DNA of 64,000 bases from Viridibacterium sp047600765 (lineage in GTDB: Bacteria > Pseudomonadota > Gammaproteobacteria > Burkholderiales > Rhodocyclaceae): positions 248,001 to 312,000 of the forward strand of contig JASGKF010000001.1 in NCBI GenBank assembly GCA_047600765.1, written 5' to 3'. A model generated the notes under the pieces. That model saw only the letters and a list, made by a program, of their open reading frames with translations. It made no database searches and was not told the origin of the DNA. Within the stretch, counting starts at the first letter, position 1, and each line of letters begins with the position of its first letter. A program made the translations under genes and the position numbers. Below, one piece after another: positions 8,157 to 16,333 of the stretch.

Positions 8157-8238
8157 GTCATTCCCGCAAAAGCGGGAATCCACTTCCCGTGATGTCCGTT
8201 CGTTACTGTTCGTGGATTCCCGTTTGCACGGGAATGAC
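8157..8238. repeat. Extragenic palindromic repeat, copy 1
   Basis: An 82-bp element between urtD and urtE is bounded by near-perfect 27-bp inverted repeats: GTCATTCCCGCAAAAGCGGG on the left and CCCGTTTGCACGGGAATGAC on the right. Each arm is itself a small hairpin. A related copy lies at 11250-11338 in the same operon. Such elements are widely dispersed in betaproteobacterial genomes and act as MITE/REP-like insertions. Confidence 0.75.
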
Positions 8239-8248
8239 GGCGAATGAC

Positions 8249-8992
8249 TCAGTGACCCAGGTAAACATCAATGACTTTCGGATCGTTCTGCACCTTCTCC
8301 ATCGAGCCCTCGGCGAGAATCTTTCCCTGATGCATCACCGTGACCTTGTCGGCGATCTGCGCGACGAAGGCCATGTCGTGTTCGATGACGATCATCGAGC
8401 GGTTCTTGCAGATGCGTTTGAGCAGGTCGGCCGTCACCTCGCGTTCGCGCGCACTCATGCCGGCGATGGGTTCGTCGAGCATCAACAGCTCCGGGTCCTG
8501 CATCAGCAGCATGCCGATCTCCAGCCACTGCTTCTGGCCATGCGACAGCAGCCCTGCTTCCATTTGCAGCACTTCGCCGAGGCCGATTTCATCAGCCACC
8601 TTCTGCACCTGGTCTTTGACTTCCTGATCGCACTTGAAGGCCAGCGCACCGAAGACGCCACGACCGCGCGGAAAGGACACTTCGAGGTTCTGGAAGACGC
8701 TGAGGTTTTCGTAGATCGAAGGCGTCTGGAACTTGCGGCCGATACCGGAGCGCACGCGCTTGTACTCCGGCAAGCGGGTCATCTCGGTGTTCTTGAACTT
8801 GATGCGGCCGGCGCTCGCGGCGGTGCGCCCGCAGATGAGATCGAGCAGCGTGGTCTTGCCCGCACCGTTGGGGCCGATGATCACGCGCAGCTCGCCCTTG
8901 TCGACATACAGGTTCAAGGAATCAATGGCCTTGAAGCCGTCGAAGGACACCGTGAGGTCTTCGACTGCGAGTACGAAATCCGTGTTGCTCAT
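8249..8992 (-). CDS. urtD: Urea/amide ABC transporter, ATP-binding protein UrtD
   Basis: A 247-residue LivG-type ABC ATPase. The Walker A is GPNGAGKTTLLD near residue 39, Walker B is LLMLDEPIAGMS, and the H-loop is IVIEHDM. The C-terminus carries the LivG/UrtD extension (HQGKILAEGSMEKVQNDPKV). It forms the ATPase dimer with UrtE. The gap to urtC is about 50 bases and the gap to urtE holds the repeat element. Confidence 0.92.
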   Translation of the reverse strand: MSNTDFVLAVEDLTVSFDGFKAIDSLNLYVDKGELRVIIGPNGAGKTTLLDLICGRTAASAGRIKFKNTEMTRLPEYKRVRSGIGRKFQTPSIYENLSVFQNLEVSFPRGRGVFGALAFKCDQEVKDQVQKVADEIGLGEVLQMEAGLLSHGQKQWLEIGMLLMQDPELLMLDEPIAGMSAREREVTADLLKRICKNRSMIVIEHDMAFVAQIADKVTVMHQGKILAEGSMEKVQNDPKVIDVYLGH

Positions 8993-9044
8993 GGCGCGCT
9001 CCTGCTGGCGTGATGAATGAAGTTTCCTTGCTGACGATCAGGCC

Positions 9045-10247
9045 TCAGGCCGACTGCCCCTGGATGCCGCCCATGGCGGGTGGCAAGGTGCTCTTGCTGT
9101 TTGTCGCTTCGGGTGCCGGCGCTGACGCCTCTGTTGTCGCTACGACTTTCGGAGCGCGCATCGCAGCCCAGCGGCGCAGCAGCCAGGGTTTCACGTAGCT
9201 GACATACACACCGGCCAGGCCGTTCGGGAAGGCCATCACCACACCGATGAACAGACCCGCCATCAGGAACAGCCAGAGATCGGGGAAGCTTTCGGAGAAG
9301 TAGGTCTTGCCGAAGTTCACCAGCAGCGCGCCATACACGGCGCCGATCAGCGACATGCGACCGCCCACCGCAGCGAAGATCACCATCTCGATGCTCGGCA
9401 CGATGCCGACGAAGCTCGCCGACATGAAGCCGACCTGCAGCGTGAACATCGCGCCGCCGATAGCCGACAACATGGCCGCAAGGCAGAAGGCAAAGACCTT
9501 GAACATCGACACGTCGTAGCCGGAGAAGCGCACGCGGTCTTCCTTGTCGCGCATGGCGAGCAGCAGCGTGCCGAGCTTGCTCTTCTGTATCCAGGTGCAG
9601 AGGTAGATACAGCCAAGCAGCAGTACGACCGTGGCGAAGTAGAGGATGTACTTGGCGTTGTTGGTACGGATGTCCCAGCCCAGCATGGTCTTGAGGTCGG
9701 TGATGCCATTGACGCCACCGGTGTAGCCCTGCTGGCCGATGATGAGCACGGTCATGATCAGTGCGACGGCCTGCGTGATGATGGCGAAGTACACCCCGCC
9801 GACGCGGCGCTTGAACATCGCGAAGCTGATGATGAAAGCCAGCAGCGTCGGCACCAACAGCACGGCCAGCAAGGCAAACGGCAAGTGCTCGAATGGCTTC
9901 CACCAGATCGGCAATGCGGTCAGCTGATTCCAGTCCATGAAGTCGGGAATGCCTGGCGTCGACTGGATCTTGGTGCTGATCGGGTCGGACGCTTCGAGCT
10001 TCAGGAACATGGCCATCGCATAACCACCGAGGCCGAAGAACACGCCCTGCCCCAGACTCAACACCCCGCCGTAACCCCAGCACATCACGAGGCCGATGGC
10101 GACGAAACCGTAGGTCAGGTACTTGCCCACCAGGTTGAGGCGGAAGATGTCCATCGCCAGCGGGAACACGATCAGCAGCACTGCAGCGAGGATCGCGAAG
10201 TTGCCGAGGTCGCGTTGGGCTAGCCAGGTCTTGATCTTGTTCATCAT
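9045..10247 (-). CDS. urtC: Urea/amide ABC transporter permease UrtC
   Basis: A 400-residue inner-membrane permease of the LivM type with about eight to ten hydrophobic segments. The motifs GYGGVLSLGQGVFFGLGGYA and AAVGGRMSLIGAVYGALLVN are those of UrtC. The open frame extends 26 codons upstream, but ATG ATG at 10247/10244 follows GGAGA and begins a family-like sequence (MNKIKTWLAQRDLGNF), so that start is chosen. The C-terminal 45 residues, Ala/Pro-rich, extend beyond the conserved part and are probably a disordered cytoplasmic tail. Confidence 0.92.
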   Translation of the reverse strand: MMNKIKTWLAQRDLGNFAILAAVLLIVFPLAMDIFRLNLVGKYLTYGFVAIGLVMCWGYGGVLSLGQGVFFGLGGYAMAMFLKLEASDPISTKIQSTPGIPDFMDWNQLTALPIWWKPFEHLPFALLAVLLVPTLLAFIISFAMFKRRVGGVYFAIITQAVALIMTVLIIGQQGYTGGVNGITDLKTMLGWDIRTNNAKYILYFATVVLLLGCIYLCTWIQKSKLGTLLLAMRDKEDRVRFSGYDVSMFKVFAFCLAAMLSAIGGAMFTLQVGFMSASFVGIVPSIEMVIFAAVGGRMSLIGAVYGALLVNFGKTYFSESFPDLWLFLMAGLFIGVVMAFPNGLAGVYVSYVKPWLLRRWAAMRAPKVVATTEASAPAPEATNSKSTLPPAMGGIQGQSA

Positions 10248-10302
10248 GATGCGTTCTCCGATTCTCTTGAGACTGACAAAGCGTGAGCTGCGGGGTGGGC
10301 GA

Positions 10303-11217
10303 TCATCTGCGGATCTTTGAAGCAAAGAGGCCCTGGGGACGCATCATCAAAATCGTGACGATGGTCAGCAGCGTGAGCACCTTGGCCATCGAGCCCGTCA
10401 TGAAGAACTCGCTGATCGATTGCATCTGGGCGATACCGAAAGCCGATGCCACGGTGCCCAGCAAGCTGGCTGCGCCACCGAAGGTCACGACGAGGAAGGC
10501 ATCCACGATGTACAGCGAACCACTGGTGGGACCGGTCGAACCAATGGTGGTGAAGGCCGCGCCTGCCACACCGGCAATGCCGCAACCGATGGCGTAGGTG
10601 AGTCGGTCGGTCTTCTTGGTATTGATTCCGATGGCGTTGGCCATGCTGCGATTGGCAACCGTGGCGCGCACACGCAGCCCCCAACGCGACCTGTAGAGCG
10701 CCAGCAGCACGCCGGCGGTCACCACCAAGGTGAGTCCCATCACGAACAGGCCGTTGATGGGAATGTCGAGCCCCTCGTGCGGCGACCAGGAGCCCATCAG
10801 CCAGTCGGGCAGCGTGGGGCTGACTTCCTTGGGGCCGATGAAGGAGCGGAAGCATTGCTGCATGCCCAGCGAGACGCCCCAGGTGGCAAGCAAGGTGTCG
10901 AGCGGACGTTTGTAGAGGTGGCGGATCAGTGCCCACTCAATGAACCAGCCAAGCGCGAAGGCGATGAAGAATGCCGCGACGATGGCGAAGACGAAGTAGG
11001 ACTGTACGAAGCCGGGGAAGTAGTTCTCGCTGATCGTCGAGCACAGGAAAATCGTGTAGGCACCGATGGTCATGAACTCGCCATGCGCCATGTTGATCAC
11101 ACCCATCTGGCCGAAGATGATCGCCAGACCCAGCCCCATCAGGAGCAGCACCGCAAATAGGCTCAAGCCAGCGAAGCCCTGCATCATTGCGATATTCATC
11201 ATGTCGGCGAATGCCAT
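10303..11217 (-). CDS. urtB: Urea/amide ABC transporter permease UrtB
   Basis: A 304-residue LivH-type permease with repeated hydrophobic segments. It contains MGVINMAHGEFMTIGAY, the conserved GVINxAHGE sequence of branched-chain amino acid/urea permeases, and VVTFGGAASLLGTV. This is the short form of UrtB, without the long N-terminal periplasmic extension seen in some bacteria. It pairs with UrtC to form the channel. It is preceded by an extragenic palindromic repeat and urtA, and followed after 55 bases by urtC. Confidence 0.92.
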   Translation of the reverse strand: MAFADMMNIAMMQGFAGLSLFAVLLLMGLGLAIIFGQMGVINMAHGEFMTIGAYTIFLCSTISENYFPGFVQSYFVFAIVAAFFIAFALGWFIEWALIRHLYKRPLDTLLATWGVSLGMQQCFRSFIGPKEVSPTLPDWLMGSWSPHEGLDIPINGLFVMGLTLVVTAGVLLALYRSRWGLRVRATVANRSMANAIGINTKKTDRLTYAIGCGIAGVAGAAFTTIGSTGPTSGSLYIVDAFLVVTFGGAASLLGTVASAFGIAQMQSISEFFMTGSMAKVLTLLTIVTILMMRPQGLFASKIRR

Positions 11218-11249
11218 GGTGCGTACCTCCGGTCAGTCTGCTGTTTGCC

Positions 11250-11338
11250 GTCATCCCCGCAAAAGCGGGGATCCACTTCTGTCCACTTGCCCCTCAATCC
11301 GCGCGGGGCAAGTGGATTCCCGCTTTCGCGGGAATGAC
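11250..11338. repeat. Extragenic palindromic repeat, copy 2
   Basis: An 89-bp element between urtA and urtB begins GTCATCCCCGCAAAAGCGGG and ends CGCTTTCGCGGGAATGAC. It has the same terminal arms as the copy at 8157-8238, each with its own inner hairpin. The two copies differ in the central 35 bases. Both fall in intergenic gaps of one operon, where they could affect mRNA stability and the ratio of transporter subunits. Confidence 0.75.
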
Positions 11339-11341
11339 GCG

Positions 11342-12601
11342 CTATTGATAGCCCTTCGGGAACGGGTTCGGCTCGATCAGGTCAGGCGACTCGGCAACCA
11401 CCTTGAACTGCCCATCGGCCTGCGCCATGCCGATGCGCGTCTTGCTCCACAGGTGATGGTTTCCGTGCACCTTCACGTAGCCTTCCGGCGCACCCTTGAA
11501 CTCGATGTCCTTGCTGGCCGCAGCGATTTTGTCGACATCGAAGCTGCCGGCTTTCTCGACCGTGGCCTTCCACAACCAGGGGCCGAGGTAGGCAGCCTGC
11601 GTCACGTCGCCGATCACGGACTTGGCACCGAACTTGGCCTTGAAGGCTTCAACAAACTTCTTGTTGTTGACGTTGTCGAGCGACTGGAAGTACTTCATGG
11701 AGGCATAGAAGCCCGCCATGTTTTCACCGCCGATGCCGAGCACTTCGTCTTCCGTCACCGAGATGGTCAGCAGGGTCTGCTTGGCCGCCGTTACACCGGC
11801 CGCTTTCAGCTGCTTGTAGAAGGAGACATTGGAGCCACCGACCACGGCGATGAAGATCACATCAGGCTTGGCCACCTTGATCTTGTTGATCAGCGAGTTG
11901 AAGTTGGTATGGCCCAGCGGGTAATACTCTTCGCCCACGACCTTGCTGCCGGCCAGGTGCCCTTCGATATGCTTGCGTGCAATCTTCATCGAGGTGCGCG
12001 GCCAGATGTAGTCGGAGCCGACGAGGAAGTAGGTCTTGGCCTTCTTCTCCTTCGACACCCAGTCGAGGCCCCAGAGGATCTGTTGCGTGGCTTCCTGCCC
12101 CGTGTAGATCACGTTCTTGGATTCCTCCAGACCCTCGTAGAAAGTCGGGTAGTACAGCATCCCGTTTTCCTTCTCGAAGATCGGCAACACAGCCTTGCGT
12201 GACGCCGACGTCCAGCAACCGAACACGGCCGCAACGCGGTCATTGATCAGCAGCTTCTTCGACTTCTCGGCGAAGGTCGGCCAGTCGGACGCACCGTCTT
12301 CCTTGATCACGCGGATCTTGCGACCGAGCACCCCGCCCATGGCGTTGATCTGGTCGATGGCCAGTTGCTCGGCCTGGATGGAACCCGTTTCCGAGATGGC
12401 CATGGTGCCCGTGGCCGAGTGCAACTGACCCACCACAACCTCGGTGTCGGTCACGGCGAGCTTGGTCGTATTGACCTTCGCCGTCGGGAACTGCTGGGCA
12501 ACGCTGATACTGGTCATGCCCGCCATCAACAAGCCACCCAAGCCCTGCATCAGGCGGCGACGGTGGTTGGAAAACGGATCGCGATGGTCAAAGTCGCTCA
12601 T
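11342..12601 (-). CDS. urtA: Urea/amide ABC transporter, periplasmic binding protein UrtA
   Basis: A 419-residue solute-binding protein (Peripla_BP family, FmdD/UrtA type). Residues 14-31 (RRRLMQGLGGLLMAGMTS) form a Tat-like or Sec signal sequence. The mature part has VVVGQLHSATGTMAISETG, FGCWTSASRKAVLPIFE and LYYPTFYEG, the ligand-pocket sequences typical of urea-binding UrtA. The ATG at 12601 follows AGGAGAG, which decides the start within a much longer open frame. It is the first gene of the operon, and its promoter lies in the gap shared with the divergent transporter-kinase gene. No urease genes are visible, so the solute could be urea or short amides. Confidence 0.93.
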   Translation of the reverse strand: MSDFDHRDPFSNHRRRLMQGLGGLLMAGMTSISVAQQFPTAKVNTTKLAVTDTEVVVGQLHSATGTMAISETGSIQAEQLAIDQINAMGGVLGRKIRVIKEDGASDWPTFAEKSKKLLINDRVAAVFGCWTSASRKAVLPIFEKENGMLYYPTFYEGLEESKNVIYTGQEATQQILWGLDWVSKEKKAKTYFLVGSDYIWPRTSMKIARKHIEGHLAGSKVVGEEYYPLGHTNFNSLINKIKVAKPDVIFIAVVGGSNVSFYKQLKAAGVTAAKQTLLTISVTEDEVLGIGGENMAGFYASMKYFQSLDNVNNKKFVEAFKAKFGAKSVIGDVTQAAYLGPWLWKATVEKAGSFDVDKIAAASKDIEFKGAPEGYVKVHGNHHLWSKTRIGMAQADGQFKVVAESPDLIEPNPFPKGYQ

Positions 12602-12661
12602 GGAACTCTCCTGTCTGTGCATTGGGCAAAACGCCGGTTCAAGCAGTCGCGTCGTGCGCCC

Positions 12662-12715
12662 CGTCGTGCGAGGTCGCATCCTTTGTGGCTTGGACGCATC
12701 CTCGGTCGCACGACG
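12662..12715. promoter_or_regulatory. Distant inverted repeat in the urtA/kinase divergent region
   Basis: Perfect 10-bp arms CGTCGTGCGA (12662-12671) and TCGCACGACG (12706-12715) are separated by 34 bp. The right arm abuts the nested palindrome that follows. The spacing suits a dimeric regulator binding two sites or a loop. It lies between the starts of urtA and the divergent transporter-kinase gene. Confidence 0.45.
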
Positions 12716-12754
12716 CGTATCGACCAATACGTCAATTGACGTACTGCGATACGC
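12715..12754. promoter_or_regulatory. Nested palindromic operator candidate between urtA and the transporter-kinase gene
   Basis: A perfect 16-bp palindrome TACGTCAATTGACGTA (12728-12743) is enclosed by a second inverted repeat GCGTATCG (12715-12722) and CGATACGC (12747-12754). It is centrally placed in the 273-bp divergent gap. The natural reader would be the LuxR-type regulator encoded at 16320-17201, but this is inference. Confidence 0.55.
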
Positions 12755-12874
12755 ACGCCCCGTCAGCACAATCAGCGCCGTGAATAACGCGCGCGCGATC
12801 TTTCTTGCCATGGCCTTGCCTGTGCAGCGGCATTCGGCACGCGACTTGCTGATTCCATCCCTGAACGGACTCCA

Positions 12875-15800
12875 GTGATCACTGTGCCCAACCCTCTCGT
12901 GCCAGCTGCCGCAACACCTTCCACCCTCGACGCTGCTGCCCAGCCCCCCGCCACACCGCGCGAAGCCGCGCCGGTGCAGCGGATCATCAAGATCCGCCGC
13001 GACTACAACCGCTGGGTGGCCAACGAAACGCTGGAGGACTACGCGCTGCGCTTCACGCCGCGCAGCTTCCGCAGATGGAGCGCGTTCCGCGTCGCGAATA
13101 CCGCTTTTGGTGCGGTCTCCTTCCTCGCACTGGAAGCCATCGGTGCAGCGATCACGCTGTCGTACGGTTTCACCAGTGCTATGTGGGCCATCGCCGTGGT
13201 GAGCCTGATCATCTTCATCACCGGCCTGCCCATCGCCTATCGCGCGGCCCGTCACGGGCTGGACATGGACCTGCTCGCCCGCGGTGCGGGCTTCGGCTAC
13301 CTGGGCTCGACGATCACCTCGCTGATCTACGCCAGCTTCACCTTCATCTTCTTCGCGCTGGAAGCGGCGATCATGGCGCAGGCCTTCGAGCTGTGGTTCG
13401 ACATGCCACGCATGGCGGGCTACCTCGTCTCCGCGTTGCTGGTGATCCCACTCGTGACGCACGGCGTCACCCTCATCAGCCGCCTGCAGATCTGGACGCA
13501 GCCGCTGTGGCTGATCCTGCTGGTACTGCCCTTCGTTGCCGTCGCCATCAAGGACCCGGGGGCTTTCGTCGCCTTCAGCTCGCTCAACGGGCGACTCGTC
13601 GACAACGACGGCTTCTCGTGGGCGGCCTTCGGCTCCGCAGCCACGGTCGCCGCCGCACTCATCGCGCAGATCGGCGAGCAGGTTGACTTCCTGCGCTTCA
13701 TGCCCGAGCCCACACCACAGACGCGGCTGCGCTGGTGGGGCGCCGTCATCGTCGCCGGGCCAGGCTGGATCGTGCTCGGCGGACTCAAGATGGCCGGCGG
13801 CGCCTTCCTCGCACACCTGGTGTTGCAGAACGAAGTCGGCATCGCTCGCGCGCTGGAGCCGACGCAGATGTATCTCGTCGGCTTCCAGCAGGTCGTCGGT
13901 CACAGCGGTCTGGCTGTCTTCCTCGCCGGGCTGTTCGTCATCGTCTCGCAGCTCAAGATCAACGTCACCAATGCCTACGCGGGCTCGCTGGCGTGGTCCA
14001 ACTTCTTCGCACGTCTCACGCACAGCCATCCGGGGCGCGTGGTGTGGCTGGCCTTCAACGTCGCTATCGCCATCCTGCTGATGATGATGGGCGTCTTCGA
14101 AGCACTGGAGCGCGTGCTCGCGCTGTACGCGCACCTCGCCGTCGCCTGGGTCGGTGCGCTGTTCGCCGACCTCGTCATCAGCAAGCCACTGGGCCTCTCG
14201 CCACAGCACATCGAGTTCCGCCGCGCCTACCTTTACGACATCAACCCCGCCGGCTTCGGCGGCATGGCGCTGGGCTCGGCGCTGTCGATCGCGGCCTACT
14301 CGGGCTTGCTCGGCGACGCACTGCATCCGGCCTCCGCCGGCATCGCTCTCGTCGTGCCGCTGATCGCGTCGCCCTTCATCGCCTGGGTGACGGGTCAGAA
14401 GTACTCGCTGGCGCGCAGCGCACCGGCAGCTGGCAGCGAGCCCCGCGTGCAACGTTGTGCGATCTGCTCCAACCAGTTCGAGTCCGACGACATGGCGCAC
14501 TGCCCGGCCTACGGCGGCCCGATCTGCTCACTGTGCTGCACGCTGGACGCACGCTGCGGCGACCGCTGCAAACCCGGTGCGAGCATGCACGAACAACTGG
14601 CGCAGCTGCTCACGCGCATCCTGCCCCATCGCATTACACCGGCCACAGCGCGCCGCATCGGTCACTACATGCTGGTGCTGGGCGCCATGGTCGGCACCTT
14701 CGGCGCCGTGCTGTGGCTGCTCTACACGCAGGAGCACCTGCACATCGAATCCCAGCCCGCCCTGCTGCTGGCAAATCTCGACACACTGTTCTGGAAGATC
14801 TTCGCGAGCCTGCTGTTGCTCACTGCCGTCGCCACCTGGTGGCTGGTGCTCGCCAACGAAAGCCGGCATGTCGCGCAGCAGGAGTCCGAGCGCCAGAACC
14901 AGCTCCTGCAGCGCGAAATCGACGCCCACCGCCAGACCGACGCCGCGCTGCAGCTCGCCAAGGAACAGGCTGAACACGCGCGCGAACTGGCCGAAAGCGC
15001 CAACCTTGCGAAGAGCCGTTTTGTCACCGGCATGAGTCACGAGATGCGCGCGCCGCTCAACAGCATCCTCGGTTACTCGCAAGTGCTGCTGCGCCAGCGC
15101 GCACTGGTCGCCAAGCAACGCGACGCCGTGAGCACCATCCACCGCAGCGGCGAACACCTCGCCAGCCTCGTTAACGGCCTGCTCGAACTGGCGCGCATCG
15201 AAGCCGGCAAGCTGCGCCTGGAACAAAGCGCGCTGGACCTGCGCGACTTCCTCGACCAGATCGTCAAGATGTTCCAGCCGCTGGCGGAAGATCGCGGACT
15301 CGCCTTCCACGTTGACATCGACCCCAACCTGCCGGCCAACGTGCATGCCGACCCCAAGCGTCTGCGGCAGATCCTCATCAACCTGCTGGGCAATGCCATC
15401 AAGTTCACCGAGCATGGCAGCGTCGGCATCCGCATCCGCTACCGCCGCGAGATTGCCCACATCGATGTCGAAGACACGGGCAGCGGCATCGCTGCGAGTG
15501 ACCAGGAACGCATCTTCCTGCCCTTCGAACGCGCCAGCGAACGCGTCGGCGTCGAAGGCACGGGACTGGGGCTCACCATCACACGCCTGCTCGTCGACCT
15601 CATGGGCGGCGACATCCGCCTGCGCAGTGCGCCGGACGAAGGCAGCTGCTTCTCGGTGCGTGTTTACCTGCCGGCCATCATTCACCAGAGTGCCGACGTC
15701 GCGCGCGATCCCGTCATCGGTTACGAGGGTCCGCGGCGGCGCATCCTCGTGGCTGACGACGAACCCGCGCACCGTGGCGTACTGCGCGAGATGCTGGTGG

Positions 15801-16333
15801 CCATCGGCTTCGCGGTGAGCGAAGCGGACGGCGCCGCGGCCTGCGTCGCACAGGTCGTGGATGCACCCCCTGACCTGCTGCTGCTCGACATCAACCTGCG
15901 CGACGGCACCGGCTGGGATGTCTGCGACCGCATCCGCGCCACCGGCTTCCCCGCCCTGCCCATCATCATGGTGTCGGCCAATGCACATGAGAACACCGAG
16001 CTGCGCCGGCGACAGCACGACGTGCATGGTTTCGTGAGCAAGCCCGTCATCGAAGCCGACCTGCTCGCCAACATCGGGCAAGCGCTGCAACTGCGCTGGA
16101 TCAAGCACGGCGACGCGCACGGCCAGCCGCCTTCCAGCGAACATCTACGCGAACTGCTGGGTCTCTCGGCAGCAGGCCTGACGCGTGCGCTGGGCGCGCG
16201 TCTCGACGAACTCGCCGAAGACCAGCCCGGCTGCACGCGCTGGGTGGAGCAGATGAAACGCCTTCTCGCCAACGACCCCGACGGGCTCACACGCTCGTTG
16301 TCCGACTCACTGCAAGATCATGCCCTGCACTGA
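12875..16333 (+). CDS. NCS1-type transporter fused to hybrid histidine kinase with receiver domain
   Basis: Residues about 35-520 form a purine/cytosine permease-like (NCS1) domain with roughly 12 hydrophobic segments. A cysteine cluster follows (CAIC at 528, then CxxCC...CxxxC to about 566), then two further membrane segments and a coiled region. Next is a HisKA domain with SHEMRAPLN (His722), an ATPase with N box NLLGNAIKF, G1 DTGSGIA and G2 GTGLGL, and a receiver with LLLDINL (Asp1005). The transporter part probably serves as sensor or as transporter plus sensor for a nitrogenous solute. It lies divergent from urtABCDE-fmdAB and overlaps its partner regulator gene by 14 bases. The start is GTG 12875; a GTG three codons later is possible. 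Confidence 0.88.
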   Translation: MITVPNPLVPAAATPSTLDAAAQPPATPREAAPVQRIIKIRRDYNRWVANETLEDYALRFTPRSFRRWSAFRVANTAFGAVSFLALEAIGAAITLSYGFTSAMWAIAVVSLIIFITGLPIAYRAARHGLDMDLLARGAGFGYLGSTITSLIYASFTFIFFALEAAIMAQAFELWFDMPRMAGYLVSALLVIPLVTHGVTLISRLQIWTQPLWLILLVLPFVAVAIKDPGAFVAFSSLNGRLVDNDGFSWAAFGSAATVAAALIAQIGEQVDFLRFMPEPTPQTRLRWWGAVIVAGPGWIVLGGLKMAGGAFLAHLVLQNEVGIARALEPTQMYLVGFQQVVGHSGLAVFLAGLFVIVSQLKINVTNAYAGSLAWSNFFARLTHSHPGRVVWLAFNVAIAILLMMMGVFEALERVLALYAHLAVAWVGALFADLVISKPLGLSPQHIEFRRAYLYDINPAGFGGMALGSALSIAAYSGLLGDALHPASAGIALVVPLIASPFIAWVTGQKYSLARSAPAAGSEPRVQRCAICSNQFESDDMAHCPAYGGPICSLCCTLDARCGDRCKPGASMHEQLAQLLTRILPHRITPATARRIGHYMLVLGAMVGTFGAVLWLLYTQEHLHIESQPALLLANLDTLFWKIFASLLLLTAVATWWLVLANESRHVAQQESERQNQLLQREIDAHRQTDAALQLAKEQAEHARELAESANLAKSRFVTGMSHEMRAPLNSILGYSQVLLRQRALVAKQRDAVSTIHRSGEHLASLVNGLLELARIEAGKLRLEQSALDLRDFLDQIVKMFQPLAEDRGLAFHVDIDPNLPANVHADPKRLRQILINLLGNAIKFTEHGSVGIRIRYRREIAHIDVEDTGSGIAASDQERIFLPFERASERVGVEGTGLGLTITRLLVDLMGGDIRLRSAPDEGSCFSVRVYLPAIIHQSADVARDPVIGYEGPRRRILVADDEPAHRGVLREMLVAIGFAVSEADGAAACVAQVVDAPPDLLLLDINLRDGTGWDVCDRIRATGFPALPIIMVSANAHENTELRRRQHDVHGFVSKPVIEADLLANIGQALQLRWIKHGDAHGQPPSSEHLRELLGLSAAGLTRALGARLDELAEDQPGCTRWVEQMKRLLANDPDGLTRSLSDSLQDHALH

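Noticed and set aside
8157..8238. CRISPR-like repeats
   Set aside because: Only two related copies exist, 3 kb apart and without spacers. They are palindromic extragenic elements.
12809..12824. GG-N10-GC spacing (TGGCCTTGCCTGTGCA) as a sigma-54 promoter of the transporter-kinase gene
   Set aside because: Only the GG and GC match; the CAC and TTGC parts of the consensus are missing. Chance occurrence is likely in GC-rich DNA.
11342..14500. A single 1052-residue protein on the minus strand including urtA
   Set aside because: Only the last 419 residues are UrtA-like, and a good ribosome-binding site and signal peptide mark the start at 12601. The upstream part is the antisense of the transporter-kinase gene.
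14528..16144. Long minus-strand open frame opposite the histidine-kinase gene
   Set aside because: It is a GC-rich shadow frame. The plus-strand protein has all kinase and receiver motifs, and the minus translation has a low-complexity composition with no domain.
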